Origin: Rhodoferax sp. OV413
GTDB taxonomy: Bacteria > Pseudomonadota > Gammaproteobacteria > Burkholderiales > Burkholderiaceae_C
Direction of reading: 5' to 3'
DNA length: 5,046 nt
NCBI GenBank assembly: GCA_945861195.1
Contig: CAMATS010000209.1
Coordinates: forward strand, 1 to 5,046
Shown: piece after piece, positions 1-5,046 of the stretch
How the letters are laid out: each line of letters begins with the position of its first letter
Numbering within the stretch: the stretch's first letter is position 1
Program-made: the position numbers and the translations under genes
The notes under the pieces: generated by a model
Told to the model about the DNA's origin: nothing
The model's input: the letters and a program-made list of their open reading frames with translations, nothing else
Databases searched by the model: none

Positions 1-1535
1 CCATTGGCCCGCGCTTGCTCCTTTACGGCGCGGCCCAGGGTGAGCACGGTCTGGGTGCCGGGGTGGCGTTGGCGGCCTTGCAGCAAGCGGGCTAGCGCGT
101 GGCACTCGGTCGCCGAGAAATGCGGATTGCCCAGGGCCACCAAATCCACTGCGGACTCGGCCGAGCTACTCAGTTCGCGCCAGCACTGTTGCAAGTCTTG
201 CAGGCTAACCTTGAAGCTTTGCAAAGGCGCTTTGCCGCCCAGCGCTGTGGCGGCGTCGGGCGCCTCGGGCGTAGCGCCAACAATATGGAACATGGGCGCG
301 GCGCTGCTGGTGGCAAAGGCGGCCCCAAAGGCCTTCAGGTCGTCATTGCTGAGCGCTGCGTTTTGCAGTCCGCAGAGCACGGGTATCTGGGCACCGCAGA
401 GCAAACCGACCTGGTAGCCCAGCAAGGGGTAGTAGGCATCGTCCGCACCCGCCGGGGCGGGTACTTCGATGCGCAGCGTGGCATAGCGGTTGTCCTGCAG
501 GTGGCAACCGGCCTTGGGTGCGCGGCCGGTCAGGGCAATGCAGATGTCTAAAAAGTCTGCGTATTTGGCGGTGTACGCGCCCAGCACGCTGTTGGCATAG
601 ACCACTGCATTGGATTCGGCCCAGACGATGTGCTCGCCCGCCAGCGGTGCGGTGTCAAGCAGATAAGGCGCGCAGGTGTAGCTCGCTTGTGCGCCCATGT
701 CCACATAGGCCTGGCCCAGAGCGCTGGCGGGTTCGCCAAACACCGGGTCTATGCCCAGCGCACGCCAGCGGCGCTGGTCCACCGAAATTGAATTAAGGGT
801 GGTCGGCACTTTGACTTGCGCGCCCCAGGCGCACAGTTGCTGCGCAAAGCGCAGGCTGGCCGAGCCGGTGTAAATGCAGCCGTCGATATGCGCTTGCACC
901 ACATCGATGAGTTCACTCGCGCCTTGCAAACGCGCCATACGCAGCACAATTTGCATGGCCACCTGGCGCGCTTTGCCTTGGCCGCCTGCAAGAATTTCCA
1001 GGTCTTGCGCGCTGAGCTGAATGTCGGTGGGCGCGCTGCTAAGGGCCAGGGCTTTGGCGGCTGATTCGGACCAAGATTTGCTTGCTGACTGGGGTGGTGA
1101 TGCGGGCGGCGCTTGGTCGCTCAGCCGCACCTGGCCATCGGCTAGCACCTCGGCCCAGACGGCATGGCGCAGCCGGGCAAAAGTGGCGCTGCCCACACTC
1201 ACCACGGGCAGGGCGCGGCCGAACACCAGCTCAGCCACGATAGCGCCAAGCGCCAGTATCTCGTCGGTTTGTTCCAGCACCAGGGCCGAAGGGCCGTTGC
1301 CGTTGAGTATGACTTCCATCAGCACGCTGCTGCCGGTGCAAGAGCCGCGGCCCTTGGGTATGGCAAGCACTTTGCCGGTGATGATCTGTCCGCTTAATGG
1401 ATGGTGGCGGTCGATAACTTCGCCGCTGGTGGGCGCAACACCACCCCAGAAACTCAGTGCGGTGTCGCTAAACAGTACCGGCCCGCGAGCCGATCCAGAG
1501 GTGAGCGCTTCGCCTTGGATGGTTTGGACCTGCAT
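1..1535 (-). CDS. Fused aconitase X (DUF126 + DUF521), likely cis-3-hydroxy-L-proline dehydratase; C-terminus cut by window edge
   Basis: An open frame runs from ATG at 1535 through the left edge without a stop, giving 511 visible residues. Residues about 1-135 form the aconitase X swivelling domain (DUF126): SFWGGV at 28-33, HPLSG at 45-49, and RGSCTGSS at 63-70 followed by a long hydrophobic strand and NGNGPSALV. A Pro/Ser/Ala-rich linker (about 141-168) leads into the catalytic DUF521 domain: HIDGCIYTGSASL at 216-228, VPTTLNS at 243-249, YTCAPYL at 286-292, WAESNAVVYANSVLGA at 305-320, GCHLQDNRYATLRI at 343-356 and GNPHFS at 469-474. Single-chain aconitase X proteins are about 570-590 residues from memory, so perhaps 60-80 residues are missing off the edge. 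Characterised bacterial fused members are cytoplasmic Fe-S dehydratases turning cis-3-hydroxy-L-proline into pyrroline-2-carboxylate. The LhpC-like neighbour favours that activity, but other aconitase X substrates (for example mevalonate 5-phosphate) exist. An in-frame ATG at 1553 would add MYGNFF; it has AGAGGA (1565-1570) 11 bases upstream, so the start is uncertain. Confidence 0.9.
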   Translation of the reverse strand, partial: MQVQTIQGEALTSGSARGPVLFSDTALSFWGGVAPTSGEVIDRHHPLSGQIITGKVLAIPKGRGSCTGSSVLMEVILNGNGPSALVLEQTDEILALGAIVAELVFGRALPVVSVGSATFARLRHAVWAEVLADGQVRLSDQAPPASPPQSASKSWSESAAKALALSSAPTDIQLSAQDLEILAGGQGKARQVAMQIVLRMARLQGASELIDVVQAHIDGCIYTGSASLRFAQQLCAWGAQVKVPTTLNSISVDQRRWRALGIDPVFGEPASALGQAYVDMGAQASYTCAPYLLDTAPLAGEHIVWAESNAVVYANSVLGAYTAKYADFLDICIALTGRAPKAGCHLQDNRYATLRIEVPAPAGADDAYYPLLGYQVGLLCGAQIPVLCGLQNAALSNDDLKAFGAAFATSSAAPMFHIVGATPEAPDAATALGGKAPLQSFKVSLQDLQQCWRELSSSAESAVDLVALGNPHFSATECHALARLLQGRQRHPGTQTVLTLGRAVKEQARAN

Positions 1536-1616
1536 AAAAAAATTTCCATACATGCGCCCGCAAGTCCTCTTTTTTTTTAGGGGGGCTGGCGTGCGCGAGT
1601 GACTATCAGTAGTAAA

Positions 1617-1647
1617 CGCCGGGAACCATCAGGTCAGGTGCCCGGCG
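1617..1647 (-). other. Hairpin overlapping the end of the 22-codon ORF
   Basis: Perfect 7-bp inverted arms (CCCGGCG at 1641-1647 and CGCCGGG at 1617-1623 on the plus strand) enclose a 17-base loop. The first minus-strand arm lies inside the last codons of the small ORF and the stop codon lies in the loop, so a ribosome finishing the ORF would melt the structure. No T-run follows on either strand; on the minus strand an A-run follows (1570-1578). It is therefore not a classical terminator. A role in mRNA stability, or coupling between the small ORF and the aconitase X gene, is possible but is inference. Confidence 0.4.
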
Positions 1648-1697
1648 CACAATAAAGCGGAACCAACAGCCAGTACCGCGAGGGATTTCTTCTTCAT
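1629..1697 (-). CDS. 22-codon ORF with signal-like hydrophobic peptide; leader peptide or remnant
   Basis: ATG at 1697-1695 is followed by 21 more codons and TGA at 1631-1629. The peptide begins MKKKSLAVLAVGSALLCAG and ends HLT: a lysine-rich start followed by a hydrophobic stretch, as in an export signal or the N-terminus of a porin or small lipoprotein. It has the best ribosome binding site in the window (GAGGTGAT, three bases before the ATG). It sits in the gap between the LhpC-like gene and the aconitase X gene, in the same reading frame as the latter (54 codons separate the two ATGs), with only the TGA breaking the frame above the aconitase X start. LLCAG resembles a weak lipobox, but almost nothing would follow it. 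It could be a translated leader, a tiny membrane peptide, or the remains of a decayed porin or lipoprotein gene. I do not recognise a family. Confidence 0.4.
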   Translation of the reverse strand: MKKKSLAVLAVGSALLCAGHLT

Positions 1698-1700
1698 ATC

Positions 1701-1708
1701 ATCACCTC
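1701..1708 (-). promoter_or_regulatory. Strong Shine-Dalgarno of the 22-codon ORF
   Basis: The minus strand reads GAGGTGAT, an eight-base match to the 16S rRNA anti-Shine-Dalgarno end, three bases before the ATG at 1697 (seven bases from GAGG to ATG). It is stronger than the sites of the long genes here and is the main reason to treat the tiny ORF as possibly translated. The flanking stretch (about 1708-1735) is AT-rich, which keeps the site unstructured. Confidence 0.6.
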
Positions 1709-1780
1709 AAAAAATTGTGAAATAAATAGAACAACGGAGACTTGCACACCTATTCCGCCTGGGCGGGCGGCACGCGATGC

Positions 1781-2695
1781 TCAGGGTACGGACTGGTATT
1801 GCGCCGGGCGCGTAGCCAAGGCAGTCTTTACGATAGTCTCTACAAATTCGCGTTCGGCGCCGATCAAGGGCAGCCGCGGGCGGCGCATGTGTTCGGTGCC
1901 GGTGCCGGCCACCACGTCAATCAACTTCAAATTTTGCACCAGCTTGGTGGACACGTCCAGGTGCAGCATGGGCGTCATCCACTGGTAGAGCTTGAGGGCC
2001 TCGGCAAAGCGCCCGGCAACCATCAGGTCGTACAGGGCCACGGTCTCGCGTGGAAAGGTGCAGCCCACCCCGGCCAGCAAGCCATCGCAGCCCAGGGCCA
2101 GGCCTTCATAGGCCAGATCGTCAACGCCCAGGAACAACTGGTAGCGCTCGCCCACGGTATTGCGCAAATCGGTGATGCGCCGGATGTTGTCGCTGCTTTC
2201 CTTGATCGCCACCAGCCACTCGCAATCGGCCAGGGCCAGCATGTGTTCGGGCTTGAGGTCCACCCGGTAGGCCACAGGGTTGTTGTAAATCATCATGGGC
2301 TTTTGTGCCGCTGCGGCCATGGTGCGCAGGTTTTGCATGGCTTCGCGCGCATCGGCCACGTAAATGACCGAGGGCATGACCATGAAGCCGTCCACGCCTA
2401 TCTTGTTGGCACCCTCGATATAGCGGATGGCCTCGCGGGTACTGGTCTCGGAAATATTGGCCAGCACCAGCACCCGGCCCTTGCTCACCTCAAGCGCGTT
2501 TTTGGCGACCAGCAACTTTTCTTCTAGACTGAGGGTGCTGGCTTCGCCCAGAGAACCGCCGGTCACCAGGCCGTGGATGCCATTGCGGATCTGAAAGTCC
2601 AGATGCCGCGCTGTGCCCTCCAGATCCAGGCTCTCATCCGCGTGGAACTTGGTGGTGACAGCGGGAAATATGCCTTTCCAGCGGGGATTCTTCAT
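1781..2695 (-). CDS. DapA/NAL-family protein, probable pyrroline-4-hydroxy-2-carboxylate deaminase (LhpC-like)
   Basis: 304 residues, about 33 kDa, cytoplasmic, a full-length class I Schiff-base TIM barrel of the dihydrodipicolinate synthase / N-acetylneuraminate lyase superfamily. Visible landmarks: WKGIFPAVTTKF at 6-17, the substrate loop GGSLGE at 46-51, YNNP at 137-140 carrying the catalytic-type tyrosine (137), AIKESSDN at 163-170 with the Schiff-base lysine (165), and GVDD at 190-193. The usual Thr-Thr pair of true DapA is Ser-Leu here, arguing against lysine biosynthesis. The WKGIFPA start, YNNP-V-Y and IKESSD-RRITD pattern match, from memory, proteins annotated as LhpC, which deaminates pyrroline-4-hydroxy-2-carboxylate to 2,5-dioxovalerate (alpha-ketoglutarate semialdehyde) in 4-hydroxyproline breakdown. 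The adjacent aconitase X gene supports this. The start at 2695 is chosen over an upstream ATG (2734) because GAGGAG (2703-2708) sits seven bases before it and family proteins begin near MKNPRWKG. The upstream alternative would put the operator palindrome inside the coding region. Confidence 0.88.
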   Translation of the reverse strand: MKNPRWKGIFPAVTTKFHADESLDLEGTARHLDFQIRNGIHGLVTGGSLGEASTLSLEEKLLVAKNALEVSKGRVLVLANISETSTREAIRYIEGANKIGVDGFMVMPSVIYVADAREAMQNLRTMAAAAQKPMMIYNNPVAYRVDLKPEHMLALADCEWLVAIKESSDNIRRITDLRNTVGERYQLFLGVDDLAYEGLALGCDGLLAGVGCTFPRETVALYDLMVAGRFAEALKLYQWMTPMLHLDVSTKLVQNLKLIDVVAGTGTEHMRRPRLPLIGAEREFVETIVKTALATRPAQYQSVP

Positions 2696-2702
2696 GGTTT
2701 GA

Positions 2703-2708
2703 CTCCTC
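2703..2708 (-). promoter_or_regulatory. Shine-Dalgarno deciding the start of the LhpC-like gene
   Basis: GAGGAG on the minus strand lies seven bases before the ATG at 2695. It falls largely in the loop of a small 5-bp hairpin with arms at 2698-2702 and 2707-2711 (TTTGA / TCAAA), which would leave the core GGAG exposed. It selects residue 14 of the longer open frame as the true start. Confidence 0.7.
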
Positions 2709-2713
2709 AAATA

Positions 2714-2734
2714 TTGAACCGATACACGGTTCAA
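2714..2734. promoter_or_regulatory. Perfect 8-5-8 inverted repeat, probable operator
   Basis: TTGAACCG (2714-2721), a five-base spacer ATACA, then CGGTTCAA (2727-2734): both arms match perfectly. It ends 18 bases upstream of the LhpC-like start codon and lies just downstream of the predicted -10 element. This is a typical place for a dimeric repressor to block transcription. The GAAC..GTTC form recalls IclR- or GntR-class sites, but the regulator is not in the window and the family is a guess. In RNA the repeat could also form an 8-bp hairpin in the 5' leader. Confidence 0.7.
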
Positions 2735-2755
2735 ATAGCTTCTTAATATATTTGC

Positions 2756-2784
2756 AGTATAGGCTTGAAGCTGCGGTTACAAAA
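2756..2784 (-). promoter_or_regulatory. Sigma-70-like promoter of the LhpC-like/aconitase X unit
   Basis: On the minus strand TTTTGT (2784-2779) is followed after 17 bases by TATACT (2761-2756), a near-consensus -10. The -35 is weak; an alternative reading is TTGTAA (2782-2777) with a 15-base spacer. A tract of A and T (2781-2791) overlaps and precedes the -35 and could act as an UP-like element. Transcription would begin near 2749, giving a leader of about 54 bases that contains the palindrome at 2714-2734. A second AT-rich hexamer TATATT (2750-2745) is a weaker -10 candidate. Confidence 0.5.
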
Positions 2785-2865
2785 AATTTTTCACTGGAGG
2801 TTTGGCCGCGCGGGGTGGTAGGCCAACTGCCTGCACAGCTCTGGTCCAGATTCGTCAAATGGCAC

Positions 2866-2930
2866 AAAAATCTGAGTTGGCTGATTGGCTTTCAACACGA
2901 TTCAGGCGGCCAAAGGTAGCAACCAACTCA
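2866..2930 (-). terminator. Candidate intrinsic terminator after the Bug receptor gene
   Basis: Perfect 8-bp arms (CCAACTCA at 2923-2930 and TGAGTTGG at 2873-2880 on the plus strand) enclose a 42-base loop that contains a further possible stem TTGGC/GCCAA. Reading leftward, the second arm is followed by GA and five Ts (2870-2866). The first arm includes the receptor's TGA stop. The long loop makes it a weaker terminator than usual, but it fits the gene order and precedes a separate promoter. Confidence 0.5.
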
Positions 2931-3896
2931 CTCTGCTTGCAAGCCTGCGGCTGCAATGGTCTTGCTCCACTTGCCGATCTCTTCGGCCAGGAATGCCGAC
3001 AGCTCTGCCGGCGAACCACCCGCGACCTCGTTACCGCTGGCTTGTATCTTCGCGCGCGTCTCTGGGTTTGCAAGGGCGACCGCCACGGCCTTGCTGAGCT
3101 TATCGACGACCGCCTGCGGCAGACCGGCCGGGCCAAACAACCCGACCCAGCTTGAATACTCCAGCCCTCCAATGCCGGCCTCGGCGTAGGTGGGCGTGTC
3201 AGGCATGTCGCTCCAGCGCGTGGCACGACCGATCGCCAGCGCTTTCAGCGTGCCGGCCTTCAACTGGCCCTGCATCGACGCCACGTTGTTGAATGACATC
3301 TGAATGCGACCGCTGAGCAAATCGGGCACCAGTTGGTCCACCCCCTTGTAAGGCACGTGGGTAATCTGCGCGCCGGTGCGCAGCGCAAAGGCCGACGCCG
3401 CCAGGTGCTGCGTGGTGCCCACGCCGTTGGAGCCGTAGTTCACGGCGCCGGGGCTGGCTTTTGCACGCGCCACAAGGTCGGTCACAGAGGTCGCACCGAA
3501 CGTGGGATTGACCACGAGCAGCGAAGGCACCATGGCCACCAGTGCCACCGGCGTGAAATCCTTGCGCGGGTCAAACGGCGTAGACTTGATCAGCGACTTG
3601 TTGATCGCCAGTGAGGCGCTGGCCAGCACCAGGGTGTAACCATCGGGCGCAGCCTTGGCAGCAGCGCCCATGGCGATGTTGCCGCTGGCTCCGGGTCGGT
3701 TGTCCACGACAACGCTTTGGCCCAGGCTGGTCGCCAGGTCAACTGTCATCTGGCGCGCGATGATGTCCACGGCGCCACCGGCAGGAAACGGTACCAGGAT
3801 GCGGACGGGCTTGTTGGGATAGTCCTGCGCTGAAGCGACGGTCAGTGCAGTCAAAAAGACCAGGGCGAGCAGGCGTGGGCAGCGGAATAGTGGCAT
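2928..3896 (-). CDS. Tripartite tricarboxylate transporter substrate-binding protein (Bug family)
   Basis: 322 residues from ATG at 3896. The N-terminus is a Sec signal peptide: Arg at 5 and 8, a Leu/Val/Ala core, and probable cleavage after VASA (residue 23), leaving a mature protein starting QDYP. Family marks follow in order: YPNKPVRILVPFPAGG with Asp44 (26-44), VVDNRPGASGN (63-73), APDGYTL (83-89), FDPRKDFTPVA, YGSNGVGTTQHL, THVPYKG and DLLSGRIQMSFNNVAS. These are periplasmic two-lobed receptors that usually bind a carboxylate or amino-acid-like ligand and deliver it to a TctAB-type membrane pair. No membrane genes are visible, so this is an orphan receptor in the window, common in Burkholderiales. 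AAGGAG (3907-3912) lies 10 bases before the ATG. A TTG at 3917, overlapping the upstream stop, would add seven residues before the signal peptide and is less likely. The ligand cannot be read from sequence; hydroxyproline is conceivable from context only. Confidence 0.93.
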   Translation of the reverse strand: MPLFRCPRLLALVFLTALTVASAQDYPNKPVRILVPFPAGGAVDIIARQMTVDLATSLGQSVVVDNRPGASGNIAMGAAAKAAPDGYTLVLASASLAINKSLIKSTPFDPRKDFTPVALVAMVPSLLVVNPTFGATSVTDLVARAKASPGAVNYGSNGVGTTQHLAASAFALRTGAQITHVPYKGVDQLVPDLLSGRIQMSFNNVASMQGQLKAGTLKALAIGRATRWSDMPDTPTYAEAGIGGLEYSSWVGLFGPAGLPQAVVDKLSKAVAVALANPETRAKIQASGNEVAGGSPAELSAFLAEEIGKWSKTIAAAGLQAE

Positions 3897-3913
3897 GGCG
3901 GGATGACTCCTTG

Positions 3914-5046
3914 TCAAGAGGTAATGCGAGAAGCGGAAAGCTGTGCAGCGCGCGCTAGGGCCAGCGCCTTACCGGCCGGATGCCAATTGCAGCGCCGGTC
4001 CACGAGACCCTGGCGGACATAGTAGCCACGGTCGATATCCATAAAGGTGTCGAGTTGCAGTTCGACGCGAGGATAGCGTCGGGCCAGCTCCAGCGCCTCT
4101 TCGACCAGCAGGCGGTCGCGCTGCGCGTCCTGTTCGGCATCGTTCGGGCCGTCACCCATCAGGGAGCGCGTCGCCACCACGAGCGCGCCCGTCGCGTCGG
4201 CCAGGCACGTCAATGCCTTGAGCGCCGGCTCCAGCGGGTCGGTGCGCGGTATGCCGAAACACAGTCCCGCCGCTACGCCGGAGAGCGGTCCTTGCAGAAG
4301 GCTGCGCGCGATGTCGATCTCGTCCACGGCGAAGCCGGACGCCGCGTAGTGCTTGCCGGGCTCCTTGCGCGTATTGCCTGCGTTGCCGCTGCGCAAGTTG
4401 GCCACGAGCAGGCGAATGCCGCTGGCGCTCACCAAAGGGCCGGCGCATCGCGCTAACTCGTCCATGGCATGCAGCGGCAGCACGCACTCCCAGTGCGTCA
4501 ACAGCGCCGCGTGCTGCTGCAGCGCTTCGAGCAACTCTCGCCCCGGCAAGCCTGCAGAGAAGAAGGTGAAGCGGTGGCCGAGCGCCACCATGTCCGCGAC
4601 GCGGGCGCGTACGCGCGCATCGAGCAGGTCGCCAACGGGCGCTCGCAGCGCGCGAATCCCCGCGCTCCAGAGCGCCTGTACCGGGTGGTCATTGCGCACC
4701 ACACGCCGCGCGAATTCGTCTACCGGCGGGTTGTACGGCAACTCGATCAGTTCGCACCACGAATGGCGCAGACTCACACCGAGCGGCGTTTCGCCAGGGT
4801 CCTTCGGATGGCCCGGGATCCAGAGGTCGAGCGCGCCGGTGCCGCCGCTGGTCTCGACCATCCGCGCGACATGGCCATGCTCGTAGACGTCGACCCAGTA
4901 GAAGCCCAGCTTGCCCGTATCGTTGCGTCCGAACTCATCGCCTTCGCCCGGCGCACTGCGGTGCAGCTCGCTATAGTCGCGGCGCACGAAAGATGTCGAG
5001 GGCAGCGCGTAGATTTCGATCTCGCCGAGCCTGTTGTAGAACGCGT
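3914..5046 (-). CDS. 5'-truncated gene: possible metallophosphoesterase-domain end plus unassigned C-terminal region
   Basis: The frame is open from the right edge to TGA at 3916-3914, giving 376 visible residues; the true start is outside the window. Residues 1-24 (ending ALPSTSFVRRDYSEL, 13-27) and the strand GFYWVDVYEHGHVARMVE (47-64) resemble the last beta-strands of calcineurin-like phosphoesterases. In those proteins the metal-binding GHxH motif lies just before this point, which would be just off the edge. Residues about 105-370 form a second soluble region with alternating strands and helices (ALGHRFTFFSAG, GIRLLVANLRSG, GVAAGLCFGI, GALVVATRSLMGDG, RVELQLDTFMDIDRGYYVRQGLVD), which hints at a TIM-barrel-like fold. 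I recognise no catalytic motif there. No signal peptide or membrane segment is visible. GTG at 4987 is an internal codon, not a good start, because homology-like sequence continues upstream. The stop lies 17 bases before the Bug receptor start, so the two are probably cotranscribed. Existence of the gene is sure; the function is a low-confidence guess. Confidence 0.8.
   Translation of the reverse strand, partial: AFYNRLGEIEIYALPSTSFVRRDYSELHRSAPGEGDEFGRNDTGKLGFYWVDVYEHGHVARMVETSGGTGALDLWIPGHPKDPGETPLGVSLRHSWCELIELPYNPPVDEFARRVVRNDHPVQALWSAGIRALRAPVGDLLDARVRARVADMVALGHRFTFFSAGLPGRELLEALQQHAALLTHWECVLPLHAMDELARCAGPLVSASGIRLLVANLRSGNAGNTRKEPGKHYAASGFAVDEIDIARSLLQGPLSGVAAGLCFGIPRTDPLEPALKALTCLADATGALVVATRSLMGDGPNDAEQDAQRDRLLVEEALELARRYPRVELQLDTFMDIDRGYYVRQGLVDRRCNWHPAGKALALARAAQLSASRITS

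Noticed and set aside
4..1602. Several plus-strand open frames of 77-193 codons at the left end
   Set aside because: They lie opposite the aconitase X gene, whose domains are recognisable along the whole stretch. The translations are Arg/Ala/Ser-rich and typical of antisense frames in GC-rich DNA.
1740..1780. Possible terminator (CCGCC / GGCGG) after the LhpC-like gene
   Set aside because: The stem is only five base pairs with no following T-run; readthrough into the downstream genes seems more likely.
1742..2527. Plus-strand open frame of 261 codons opposite the LhpC-like gene
   Set aside because: It is a shadow of the real minus-strand gene: its composition is His/Gly/Gln-rich, it matches no family I know, and the minus strand carries clear motifs throughout.
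2696..2734. Extended N-terminus of the LhpC-like protein from ATG at 2734
   Set aside because: The extra 13 residues are not family-like, would be encoded by the operator palindrome, and lack a good ribosome binding site; GAGGAG points to 2695.
2802..2826. Inverted repeat TTGGCC / GGCCAA in the intergenic region
   Set aside because: Only six base pairs with a 13-base loop, and the T-run is more than ten bases away, so it does not make a convincing second terminator; it may be chance in GC-rich DNA.
2634..2867. Minus-strand open frame across the intergenic region (77 codons)
   Set aside because: It runs through the promoter, operator and the start of the next gene, and has no recognisable domain.
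1..5046. Mobile element, CRISPR, tRNA or phage signals
   Set aside because: No transposase motifs, spaced direct repeats, terminal inverted repeats or tRNA-like cloverleaf were seen on reading both strands.

Overview
The window reads as a chromosomal catabolic region of a high-GC betaproteobacterium, probably Burkholderiales (Comamonadaceae or Alcaligenaceae-like). The pointers are a periplasmic receptor of the tripartite tricarboxylate transporter (Bug) family, which is greatly expanded in that order, GC-rich codon use, and Shine-Dalgarno-led genes separated by short AT-rich control regions. Every protein gene I can support lies on the minus strand, so transcription runs from right to left. 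No rRNA, tRNA, CRISPR array or insertion sequence is visible.

Right part (5046 to about 2870): a 5'-truncated gene (visible 376 residues) enters from the right edge. Its first visible residues look like the end of a calcineurin-like metallophosphoesterase domain, and they are followed by about 270 residues I cannot assign. Seventeen bases after its stop comes a complete Bug-type solute receptor with a signal peptide. A long-looped hairpin with a T-run overlaps the receptor's stop codon and is a candidate terminator, so these two genes probably form the end of one transcription unit.

Middle (2927 to 2696): an intergenic control region with a sigma-70-like promoter firing leftward and a perfect 8-5-8 inverted repeat between that promoter and the next gene. 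The repeat has the form of a repressor or activator operator.

Left part (2695 to 1): a DapA/NAL-family class I aldolase-fold protein closest to pyrroline-4-hydroxy-2-carboxylate deaminase (LhpC-like), then a 245-base gap with a tiny 22-codon ORF behind a very strong ribosome binding site, then the start of an aconitase X gene. In that gene the swivelling domain (DUF126) is fused in front of the catalytic domain (DUF521), as in single-chain cis-3-hydroxy-L-proline dehydratases; its C-terminus lies beyond the left edge. The pair points to hydroxyproline (or a related hydroxylated cyclic amino acid) catabolism under the control of the palindromic operator. The Bug receptor next door could supply the substrate, but a terminator and a promoter separate it from the catabolic genes, so that link is only a guess.
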